Made by a program: the position numbers and the translations under genes. From the NCBI GenBank assembly GCA_026770025.1, contig JAMXDE010000049.1, forward strand, positions 248,001-312,000: a stretch of DNA of 64,000 nt, read 5' to 3'. This document shows positions 20,121 through 30,876 of this stretch, in pieces; positions within the stretch are counted from its first letter, which is position 1; every line of letters begins with the position of its first letter. Source of the stretch: Craspedostauros australis (taxonomy: Eukaryota; Bacillariophyta; Bacillariophyceae; Mastogloiales; Achnanthaceae). The notes beneath the pieces were generated by a model, which was not told the origin of the DNA, ran no database searches, and worked only from the letters and a program-made list of their open reading frames with translations.

Positions 20121-22936
20121 GACTATGGAGGACACGAAGACGACGACAATGATCGACTTGTGAAGATGATCACAGTGAGTGACTCATCCGGCGCGGAAGA
20201 TCCCGTCGATCCACCAGCCTCCTGGCCACTCCGTTCGGTACCCGAGCAACTGATCAATCTCGCGGCATTCTCGCCGCAAGCATACGCAGTATGCGATGGC
20301 GGTGCCCAATGTTGCGTCATCGGAAATAAGGACCAAGTCTGGAAGATCGACTATGTCTACCCACATCGGACGTACAACATCGTCAGTGCCATAGCAAGCA
20401 CCATGAGGAAGAAAAACCTCACAGTGGTGGATGCGAGCATCAAGGCCAGGACAAAAGAAGGCAACGAAGTGATTCTTCAAGTCTACGAAGCCGTGTAACG
20501 CTGCTATCCGACCATCAAATCCGAGCCAGTGGGACCGTCCTCGATATGGTTTCGTCGGAACACCGAGCGTCTTTCTCCACACCAGGCACAGGAAGACAAT
20601 GCCTGATGCCTGACAAAGACACGACGATCAACTTGGAGATGTGGGACACGCTGATGACATTCGACGTTTTCCCTATCATGGAAGACGACGAGGGCCTACC
20701 CACCCATGACATCACGCCAAAGCAAGGATGGAACCCTTCGGATCATCAAGGAGGACACGTATGCAACGTGCCCATGGGATGTTACCTCACCCAGGACCCA
20801 AGTGGAGGAGAGAAGGCATTCGAATGGGATGGCCGACCTACCACTCGGCACGACGCCGGAATGCCGAGCTCGAGCGCCAGCAACGCAGAGACGAACCCCA
20901 TGAAACCGCGAACACGTCGGGCCAAGACCGGTATCCCGGATGATACACCAGGGAATCGAAAACCCAGGGCTCCCGATACCCGCCACCTGGATGCGCATGA
21001 CACAGGAAATCACAACTGCACAGGTCACGAGTACCCCAGGGTGGACACCTTCCTCGATTCCCTCAGCCTCGAGGAACTCATCGGAATATCACATGCAATT
21101 GACACAGTGACGTTCGCTAAAACAGCCACCGACACGGCCATCTCGATCCAAGGAACCCTCTTTGACCTGGTAGACAATCTCTCTGCAGGGGACCTCGATC
21201 GCCTATACAATGAGTTGGGCATTGATCGCCAGGCCAACGCAGTCGGGACAAGGAAGAAGGGATACACCGGGTCAACCAAAGTATCACCGACAAAGGTACC
21301 AGACCCGGATGACGAGGCAGACAGCGCCATCTCATCGTTACACTCGGTAGGGTCCGAACCGGCATTCCAAAGGAATCAGGAGACATTCCGCATCCCCAGC
21401 GAGATCCGCTTGACCAAGGCAACATGCGCCGACGCCCTCCGGGGAAACCCACGGACACCTGAATATCATAGGCACACCAAGAGCGAGAGCCCTACCGACA
21501 ATGACGGACCGGGAAAGGACAATCCCATGGACACCATAGACCGACACCCTGCGGAAGCTATGACCGAGTACAGCCATCAAGGATTCCCCTTTCGAGCTAA
21601 ATGGAAGTCCATTGACCTCCACAAGATCCACCCGTACCTCGGGTATCTACCCACGCACGTGATCAAGCAAACCCTCGCCAGGACCACGCAACTCATGCGG
21701 GCAGTGATCACCTACCCCATGCGGAGGCACAAGAAGTCCAGATTCGAGTGGATGCAGCGACAACGAATCAGGGAGATTGTGGCGACAGATACCATATTCT
21801 CCAACGTCATGTCTTTCGGAGACGGGTACTCCATGGCACAAATCTTCTATGGAATATCCTCCCACATGATCAACGCATACGGCCTGAAGAAAAAGGAGGG
21901 GGTTTTCATTGCCTTCCAGGATTTCATCAGGACAGAGGGAGCACCATGGGCTTTCCACAGCGACAACGCGAGAGAACAGACCGGAGAGAAGGTCCTCAAG
22001 CTTCTCAGGGACCTCCACATCAAGTCAAGATTGACGGAACCGCATAGCCAGCAACAGAACCCGGCCGAGCACAATGCCATCCTGTACATGAAGCGATGCG
22101 TCACGACGCTCATCGACCGGACAGGGGCACCGCCAAAGGCATGGTATCACACTTTCCGATACATGTGCTACGTGCACAACCATACATCAGACCCGTCCCT
22201 ACTCTATGCAATCCCGTACACTGTACGACACGGAGAGACTGTTGACATCTCTGCGCTCTTGACTTTCCAATTCTACGAGAAGGTCCTGTACCATGACCCC
22301 AACACCACCTTCCCGAACTCGAAGGAGAAATCAGGATACTGGCTCAGTGTGGCAGAGTCCCATGGGAATTTCCTCACCTACCACGTGCTGGACGATGAAT
22401 CCCGACGCGTGTTGGTACGGAGCGTGGTCCGCCCCTTCCGGAAAGGTGTACACAACAACAGGCGTGTCACCTTCGACCAAGACATGGACCCCGAGGTGGA
22501 CAACCCCAGCACACGGACCCCATTGGAACTGTCCGGTACCCCACAAGGGCGGAAAACCAGACCCTCACCGGAAAGAGAGTACGCAGCAACGACCAAGACG
22601 ACACACCCACGGGCATGGGAGAACAAGGCCAACAGGACGACACGACCCGCCGGGATCCTAGGCTCAGGGGAGGCACGGAACACAGGACCCGTCACCCGAT
22701 CCCAAACGCTAACCAAGCGGGCAGCGAAGGCATCCACGATGCGCGCCACCGAGAAGGACAAACCGCGAACGAACCGCGATACGCCAGACAGGGGAGACTC
22801 TGACCCAGGATCTTCGTACCTTCCATGTTCGTCGGGACCACCATCATACCAACGCATGGATGACGGCCCTGAAGAAAGGGGAGGGAATAAGAGGACCAAG
22901 CAAAACAAACGATCCGTTTTGTCTGCAGGCACCAGG
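20121..22936 (+). pseudogene. Element B pol, first part: protease and integrase, one frameshift
   Basis: Frame 3 is open from the LTR junction (DYGGHEDDDNDRLVK) and contains the aspartic protease box VCDGGAQCCVIG near 20290-20325, ending at TAA 20496-20498. The protein continues in frame 2 (TLLSDHQIRASGTVLDM, then the ORF from 20546), so about one base has been lost near 20487-20498. Integrase follows with DTIFSN, HSDNARE and NPAEHNA as the D,D,E blocks. After a basic/acidic linker the frame hits the solo LTR at 22937. A programmed frameshift was considered, but the element is otherwise damaged and element 1 reads through this region in one frame. Confidence 0.8.
22932..22936 (+). repeat. Target-site duplication CCAGG, left copy
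   Basis: CCAGG here and at 23642-23646 flank the solo LTR exactly. The match extends to CACCAGG on both sides by two further bases. Confidence 0.85.
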
Positions 22937-23641
22937 TGTCAACATCTAGATCGAAATTAGGTACTCATCTCCCATGACTGAAACGTGATTCACTATTTTT
23001 GATTCGACTCGATTTGAGAGTATAGTCGAGTGAGTCTTGATACACGATTGAGATTCAGTCACTACAGTCATCGAACCTGACGTAGGCACTGACATCATCG
23101 TATGACGTCAGAGGATCGGTCATTGTGATCCTCGGAATCAAGATTATATTTTTGCCATGGTATGCTGACCTGTCTAGCCCAGCCGAGTGCATCATTGAGC
23201 ACGTGGCAACAACATTTAGGATCCAGAACAACATCGTCAGAGGTGATGCATGCACCTCGTCGACGTAGACGGATCAATCCATATATGATCAAACAGAGAT
23301 CAAGATTAGGCAAGACCAGGAGAGATGAAGAAAGACCCAAAGGCGAGAATAACACGAGATATCGTGTAAATCAACATGCCATCTTGGGCAATGTTTTAGG
23401 AAAGACTGCGAGATACAACACGAGGTAACCGAGCAGCACGTTAGCAACCGTGCAATAGGCACCATCTTTAGAATGATGAGATCATGTTCTCATAATCCAA
23501 ACTCAATCATCAATTGACACACTAACTTAGCAACAACGAATATCACCAAACATTCTGGCTTCCCTTGACGGCTTGATCACCCTGGCGGAGAAGTAAGTGC
23601 AGTGTTTGGTGCCCTGTCCTGTGTGTAATTGCTGATTATCA
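22937..23641 (+). repeat. Solo LTR, 705 bp, inserted in element B
   Basis: Non-coding block that starts TGTCAAC and ends TTATCA, flanked by a 5-bp direct repeat CCAGG. Length, TG...CA ends and 5-bp duplication fit an LTR left after LTR-LTR recombination. Removing it with one CCAGG copy (710 bp) joins frame 2 before to frame 1 after, in frame at ...GTR/RGI.... It is not the same sequence as the 681-bp LTR of A, so it comes from a different copia family. Strand is arbitrary. Confidence 0.85.
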
Positions 23642-25686
23642 CCAGGAGAGGCATCCCATGGAAGAACATCGTCCATGGAACGATCAGATCCATAATCCAG
23701 ACCATCGCAGCGGACCCAGTCACGACAGGCGTGAACACCGCACCACCACAAAGGGTACCCACCCTAACAAACCACCCAGGGAACCCAAGACAGAACCCAC
23801 CAGGGTGCAACACGAACATCCCATGGGACACGACATCCATCTCTTTTGCCTGCAACCTCACAGCAACAGAAGTCAACCAACTCGCATACCTGGCTCAATG
23901 CGACCAGTACACCGAAAGAGACAACTTCATCCTCGATGGAAGGAACCTCAACTGGAAAGCAAAGGGAATCACTCGTCACCACCACGAGACACGAGAGGAC
24001 GGAACCACCGAAGCAATCCTAGAGATCCTATGGATGAACGGAATGCGATCATGGTGCAGGATGGGAGACCTAAGGGCCCAACAGCCAGACATCATCATCG
24101 AATACACCGAGCAGAACCGCCTACAGGACCAGAAAGGGTTCGAATGGGTGAAACTCCACAGAGCAAGGAACCAGCACATGCGATCAATGCTAGCCACCAA
24201 ACTGGCGAACCATCGCCCAGGAAACAAGTACAAGTTCGGCACCCTGGTACCCAACAGCTTGAAACACGCCATGGCTATCGACAGGCTCAACGGAAACGGA
24301 CTCTGGAGCGAAGCCATCAACAAGGAACTGGACCAGATCAAGCGATTGGGAACCTTCAGACAACCAAGACCGAACGAAACGCTCGATGGATACACCAAGA
24401 TCCCATACCACATCGTCTACAATGTGAAGTTCGACCTACATCGAAAGGCAAGACTGGTGGCAAACGGAAACAAGACATCACCACCAACAGAAGACGTATA
24501 CTCAGGGGTGGTAGCATCAGACACCATCCGAATCGCCTTCGCCATCGCAGCAGCCAACGGACTGAGAGCGTACGCAGGCGACGTAGGGAACGCGTTCCTA
24601 TATGCAGATACCCTCGAGAAATGCTACATCCAGGCAGGACCTGAGTTTGGTGACCTCGAAGGCAAACCCCTCATCATCCAAAAGGGACTCTACGGCCTAA
24701 GAACATCAAGCGCAAGGTTTCACGAACACTTCGCAGATACCCTCCAATCCATGGGATTCCTACCCTCCAAGGCCGACAACGACATCTACACCCAAGAGGC
24801 GGACGACCACTATGAGATGATCACCACCTATGTGGATGATGTACTCATCTTCAGCAAGGACCCTGTCCCAATCATCAACGACCTCAAGAAACGGTACACC
24901 ATGAAGCAATGCGGTGACCCAGAGTATTACCTTGGCGGAAACATTGTCGGCCTTCCCAAGAACTGGAAGGACAGGGGAGTCAACATTGGACTCTCGGCCC
25001 AGACATACATCGGAAACGTCATCAAACGAGTGGAGCAACTAGTAGGGAAGACAATCCCGAAGGCATCCACTCCCATGGTAGAGGCCTGTCACCCAGAAAG
25101 CGACACCTCGGACTTCACAAGCACTGAAGACGCCAGAACCTACCGATCAATACTGGGTTGCCTCAATTGGGTCGTGACCCTCGGGAGGTTGGACATCCAA
25201 TATGCCACGACGACGATGGCACGGTTCGCTATGGCCACAAGGGAGGGACATCTTCTGACCATCCAACGTATCATTGGGTACCTCAAAGGTCGAGAAAGGG
25301 GAGCCATCCTCTGCGACCCCAACCCAGTGGACCACACGAACATTGATACTACCCTCTCAAGCCATTGGAGAGAATTCTACCCTACCACCGCAGAAGTCAC
25401 CCCCGTATCAGTACCAACACCAAAAGGGAAGCCGGTCCAAATCATGTGTTATGTGGACGCCGACCACGGCCATGACCAGGTCACACGGAAGTCCATGACG
25501 GGCATGGTACTAATGGTCAACAACACCATCGTCAAGACCGTCTGCAAACGGCAGAACACGGTGGAAACATCCACCTACGGATCAGAATTAGTGGCAGCCA
25601 GGATAGCTACCGAGGCGGTCACTGGTCTACGCTACATGCTGAGAGACCTCGGAGTCCCCATCGATGGGCCAGCAATCATGCTCGGG
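23642..25686 (+). pseudogene. Element B pol, second part: RT and truncated RNase H
   Basis: Open frame 1 continues element B after the solo LTR. RT contains the conserved start (LWSEAINKELDQIKRLGTF), GDVGNAFLYADT, and YVDD at 24829-24840. RNase H is recognisable through YVDADHGHDQVTRKSMTG and STYGSELVAAR up to GPAIMLG, where DNQS should follow. From 25687 the sequence is unrelated and a stop comes at 25720. Loss of the RNase H end, 3' LTR and 5' part leaves B immobile on its own. Confidence 0.85.
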
Positions 25687-27361
25687 ATATCTCCAATCGT
25701 GCACGTGAATTCACGAGCGTGATTGGATGTTCGACACCGAGTCGTTTTGTCTGTCTCAATCGTGGGTTCGAATCGAACACTCGTTCGTGAATGGTTTTAT
25801 ACTGTACCATTGTCTGTTTGTTGGTCATTGCAAGTTATTACACGCATGAACCCAAAAAGAGTTGTGAAAGCGTAAGAACGCAGATTCTGAGTCTTAACGA
25901 GAACAACTTGTCTGCTGGATGCACTACTGCTGCTATCTGATTGGTTGACACCAGTTGGTATTCCGTGTCTTTTGCACGTTGTCAGGAGGATGGTCTGTCC
26001 TTCAACCGGTTTTGACGGCGTTTGATGTTGAGAACATAGCTGTATCAGACGATGATGTAACTGTAGTAGACTAAGAAGTAAGCTGGTAAGATTGTTTCTG
26101 ATTGCTTGTTTTATGTGTTAAGCTTACTATTGATTGGACGATCGAGTAAAAAGGTAGGGGTTCATGCTGTCGTGCTTCAGCCGTTCTTGTTGTACAGCAT
26201 CACGTCGTGGTCGTTCTGCACCCACAGCCGTCCAGAGGCACCATCAGTGGCGCAATGCCTGATCCATTGGCATGGATATGCTTCAAGATGCGTGCAGGTG
26301 TTGCAAGATGGTTATCCGGACAGGTGGCAGGGGTGCGTGTGCTGGAGGGCAAGCAGGGTGTGGATTGTGGTTCAACTACACACCATGCGCGCGGTAGACT
26401 TTCATCACAGTATTGGTTTCGGATACCAAGTACTGCGTACGCGACATGGACAAGTGAGTCCCAGACCAAGTCTGTCCCAACTACGCCCGTATTCACACCA
26501 CAACGCTAATTTAACGGTTTTGCCTGCATCCTGGATTGATTGGATGCGTAGCTGTATGTTTGCATATTGGCAGTGTGTGGATTGTATGTTTGTCTATATC
26601 AGTTTTAATTTAGCACGTGTTACGTACACCCGGGCATCGTATCTCATGTTCAAGGCGAAAGCCTATATACATGAAACTAGAATTATCTGAACCGCGTGCG
26701 CTCAGCTATTGACGTGTTGTGCAAACTTGTAAATGCGCAACCTCCGAGTGCGGGGCGAAGTATCATTCTGCCACTCCCAATCTCCTCTGAACCAACTGCC
26801 TGACCTTCAGGATGTTATTGGCATGTCGTGATACGGTCGAAGGTGGCTGCATTACGAGATGGGCACTTGATCTTGGTCCCAAAGCTGACCTGTAGATCGT
26901 CCGTATAGTAGAGTACGTGTGACGAAGATTGTCTGCCGAGTCAAACCCTCGCATCGGTTCTTGACGGAACATAGTACATGCAACAATGCGAATGGCTGTG
27001 GCCAATGATCTGCACCTAGAGTACCCTGCAACTACGATTTCGTGTGCGAAGTAAGCGATCAAGGTTTAACGCACTATGATTAAGCAGTAGCATGCTTGAG
27101 TACTCGATTGCTTTCTTTGATCCATTGCGTTGAGTTGTTGCTGGTCGCTGCATCATTTCTTCACAGATAGCTACAATATGACTTCGAGTGTCGCAACAGG
27201 GACCGAGCGAATGTGTCTCTCGTTTCTCTTTCCAAATAGGATCGATGGCGGTCGCTGTTGCCTTGTGATGTTGCAAACTGCGGTGCCGAGGGTGATTCGG
27301 CATGCCGTAGGAGGGCTGCTGGGGCACGTTGAATGTGCCGTGATGTGCTTGAGCATCAAGC
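25687..27361. other. Gene-free stretch after truncated element B
   Basis: Opens with a 36-bp imperfect palindrome at 25692-25727 (perfect 12-bp core cgtgaattcacg). The longest open frame (26106-26690) is Cys/Trp/His-rich with no domain and overlaps equally long frames on both strands, so it is not called. The stretch contains the 3' flank of the minus-strand gene ending at 27362. Confidence 0.5.
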
Positions 27362-30300
27362 TTAACCGAGGAAATACCGCGATCCACTGCCCGTTGTGAC
27401 AACTTCGTTGTTGGCCACGTTGCCCTTGGCAATTGGACTTGTGGTGATGCGTTCACCGTCGTCGAAGGATGGCGAGCCGCTGATGAGTCCGGTGATGGAT
27501 CCATCGCGGTTCTTTCTCCATCGCTTCAATGTTGGAACGCCTCTGGGTGCGGCTGCTGGCTTGGAGGTTTGCTTGGAGGCTGCTGGCTTTTGGAAGGAGA
27601 ACGTCGGACGCGGTGCTGGTGGGGATTTCTTTGGAGCTGGTGTTGGCTTTGGCTTGGTTGGTGCGGTTTTTCCACCATCAAATCCGAACAAGGAGAAGGT
27701 TGATCGTGGCTTTGGCTTTTCGGCTGCTGGCTGCTTTGGAGCGGATTTGGCTGGTGCAGGTGCCTGCTTCTTTTCCTTCGGGGCGGCCTTCTTGCCGAAG
27801 CTGAAGAATGGCGACCCGCGACCACCGGATGCTCCCTTGGCAGCCTCTGGGCTCAAGAAGTATCGGCTACCGGAGGATGTCTGGACGACAGAATTATTCT
27901 CAATCTTTCCCCTCGATATCTTGGACGTCTCGACGGAGTCTCCATCTTCGAAGCTTGGAGAGCCGAAGATCTTACCGGTGATTCCTCCTTATGAATTACA
28001 ATACGGTGAGAGAGGCATTACAGACACGAACCGTGCAACGCGTATGCATGGAAGCATTAGGCAGCAGCATATGTGAATACGGGGTGAGGACTGGACAACA
28101 ATGATGGCGACGACAATGACAGGAACCACAACATTAACAACACACCACAAACAACAAAATAGCGCTGTCCATCGCACAAATGCATGTATCGATCTTCAAA
28201 TCTGTCACGACCCCCATACGGTAAATCAGCGTGGCAACATGACATCGGCTTACCATCGCTTTTCTTCTTCCACGAACGGATGGTCGGAACACCCCGCGGG
28301 GCCTGCTTTGCAACAGCACGTGCTGGAGCGGCCTTGGCTGGTGCGGCCGCAGCCTTCTTGGCTTCCGCCGCCAGTCGTCGCTTCTCTGCGGCAGCCGCAG
28401 CAGCGGCCTCTCGCTTCTGCTGCGCTTCCAACTTCTTTTGCTGCGCCAATGCGGCAGCCTCTTCTCGCTTACGCTGTGCGTCGGCCTTCTTCTGGTCCGC
28501 AATCGCCTTGGCCTCTTCTCGCTTGCGCTGGGCGTCGAGCTTGCGCTGTTCGGCGGCCGCGGCGGCTGCAGCCTTTCTGGCCTCGGCCTCCTGTTTGCGC
28601 TGTTCTGCTGCCGCTTGTTTCTCGGCGAGGGCGGCAGCACGTTTTGCCTCCATCTCTTGCTTCTTCTCCTCAGCGGCACGTCGTCGTTCCTCGGCCTGTT
28701 GCTGCGCCGCAGATGGTCCCGCCGGGGCAGGTGCTGCACGGGTTGTCTTTGGCGCAAGGTAGTATCTGCGAACGACGGAGTGCATAGGCAATTCAATGTG
28801 GGTGGTGCATGGTATGGCATGGTAGTGTGACGTGTGTGGGTGTGATAGTTACCGAAACATGACGGCAACGTGCAATTAGCGGTGTGCAGTGGATGGCACA
28901 AAGAGAAGGAAGATGTGAGCCGCGCAGTCATTGATCATGACAACAAGCGTTCGAGGACGAGTTGGAATCACAAAGCAGGAAAGCGATTCCATGACATTCG
29001 ATTCATCTTCATGCAAGCATGCATTCGTTCATTCAGTCAGGCATTTAGTACATCCACACACCCAGTTTTATTCACGCGCACGCAATGATGAATGGCATGC
29101 ATCTCGTCAGGGCCTCAAAAGAAACAAGAATCCTCTCTCCCTCTCTCGTTCTGAGATCTCCTCAAACGCACTGTATCCAGCGGATACACTGAAGTCGAGC
29201 GAAATGGATAGAACATGGAATACTGACCTGGATCCGGAAGACGTGGTGACGATAGTTTGGGCGGATGCGCCCTTTGGCACCGGCGAGGTGGTGACGGATG
29301 CGCCATCGCGGAAACCCTTGGCACCGCTGATGATGCCGACGATGGATCCATCGCGATTTTGCCCCCAGCTGGAGATGGTTGGGACTCCGCGTGGGGCGTT
29401 GGCGGCGGCCTTGGAGGTCGGAGCCTCGAAGTCTTCGGCGGCAGATTCGCTATCCCCGCCAAAGCTGAATAGATCGCCGAGCGAGAATGTGCTGCGCGGC
29501 TTGGCGGTGCTGAGGGACTCCTCCGCCTTCTTCGCGCGCTCGGCCTTGGCGGCTGCTTCCTTGGCGGCGGCCTCCTTTTGCTGCAGGGCCTTCTCGGCAG
29601 CCTGCCTCTTTCTTTCTTCGATCTCCGCGGCCTTCTTCTCTGCGGCCTCGGCCTTGAGTCTGGCATCTTCCAGACGCTTTTGCTTGCGGATCTCCTTGAG
29701 TTCTTCAAGGCGGCTCTGCTTGGCGTCGGCCTGTGGGGCTTCGTCCGATGCGGAGGCATCCTCCTTGGGCGAGAAGCCGAAGGTTGGAAGCCCGAAGCTG
29801 AAGGCCGGCTTGTCCTCCTCCACTGGTTCTGGCTCAGGCTCCGGTTCCTTGGCAGCCTTCTTCCCGCCCAGGTTGAATTGCGGGATGGTGAAGGTGCTGC
29901 GCGAGACCGGTGGTGCTGGGGTTGGCTCAGGCTCTGGTTCAGGCTCCGGTTCCTTCTCTTCGGACTTGGGGTTCAAGAAGGAAAGGAAGGAGGGAGCAGA
30001 TGGGGTTGGCGTTTCCGGCTCGGCTGGGGGCGTGGTTGGTGGAGAGGCCTTGAGTGGGGCAGGAGCCTTCTCAATTGGCTTCTCGGGTTCGGCTGGAGCG
30101 CTCTTGGCCGACCGCCCAAAGATGCCGGCGAACTTGTCTGCGAGGCCTGCGAACTCGTTTGGAGGGTCTTCCCGAGTGCTGGCAACAGGAGCGGCGGCAG
30201 GTTCTTCCTCCTTTGCGATTGCCTTGACTGGTGCGGGCACCTTGACGGGCTCCTCCACCTTGGCGACTGGGGCTGGAGCTGGGGCTGGAGCCAGTGGTTC

Positions 30301-30876
30301 AGGTTCCTCCGGTTGCTCAGTCATGTCGTAGACTTTCTGGACAGTCCTCTCAAGAGACTCGTCAATGTCCTTCCTCGCCTTCGAAAGGAATGCGAGCATG
30401 GGGCTTGGCACGCCATCATCGACTGGCGCAGGCGCAGGCGCAGGGGCTTCCTTTGGAGCATCTGCTGGAGCGTCCTCGGATGCTTCGGCGTCGCCTTCGG
30501 ATTCGGCATCAGCATCTGAAGCCTCCGCATCTGCGTCTACCTCAGCTTCCGTCTTGGCTTCGCCACCCTCCGATTCCACCTTGGTTGCGTTCGCACTAGC
30601 ATCAGCTTGCGAAGCCCCCTTGATGGCATCCTCAGCTGCCTTGAGCACCTCCTCCGTCTCAGCCAGGACCTTGTCGACGCTCTCATCCAGATCGGGCCTC
30701 CCGATGCTGTCGCTGACGATCTTCGCCTCGGCATCTCCCTCCGTGGCTGCGAGGCGCTGTCGCTGCACGCGAACAAGTGGTGCGTGCTGGTGTCTGCTGG
30801 AGGTCGTGAACGCGCTGCCCAGCTCGAGGGTGGCCGCTGCGCTCAGAGCGAACCAAGCGACGGAATCGAACTTCAT
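27362..30876 (-). CDS. Three-exon gene: low-complexity protein with three copies of a ~62-residue module, probably plastid-targeted
   Basis: Exons (minus): 30876-29228, 28765-28254, 27987-27362; both introns are GT-AG (462 and 266 bp) and the join keeps the frame, giving 928 residues. The start MKFDSVAWFALSAAATLELG/SAFTTSS is a signal peptide followed by a GSAF motif, the diatom form of plastid targeting. An acidic Ala/Glu region and a Pro-rich region follow, then charged Ala/Lys/Glu/Arg segments likely to form long helices. A module starting APRGVPTI-x2-W and ending SGSRYFL occurs at about residues 492-553, 703-764 and 867-928; inside it are DGSIxGxIxGSxxFxDG and TSP/TSxI. I do not recognise a named domain. 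The exon boundaries fall within the modules, and the last copy ends the protein. Function unknown; a structural or scaffold role is a guess. Confidence 0.85.
27988..28253 (-). other. Intron 2 of the three-module gene
   Basis: Donor GATG/GTAAGC at 28253 and acceptor CATAAG at 27988. The join gives SDGGITGKIFGSPSFEDG, which aligns with the other modules (RDGSITGLISGSPSFDDG). Confidence 0.88.
28766..29227 (-). other. Intron 1 of the three-module gene
   Basis: Donor CAG/GTCAGT at 29227 and acceptor TTCGCAG at 28766. The join rebuilds the Arg of SGSR followed by YYLA, matching the ends of the other two modules (SGSRYFL). Confidence 0.85.

Larger units (their letters stand above)
20121..25686 (+). 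mobile_element. Copia element 'B' (CoDi-like), truncated both ends, split by a solo LTR
   Basis: Starts at the A junction already in coding sequence before the protease and stops abruptly inside RNase H at about 25686. It has no LTR of its own in the window. Domain order and motifs match the first element (1-3866). Its length without the solo LTR and one target-site copy is about 4.86 kb. Confidence 0.85.

Noticed and set aside
25755-25785. GGGTTCGAATC resembling a tRNA T-arm
   Set aside because: The flanking 5-bp arms do not pair and no acceptor or anticodon stem can be built around it.
26106-26690. 194-codon open frame after element B
   Set aside because: Cys/Trp/His-rich text without domain; equally long frames overlap it on both strands.
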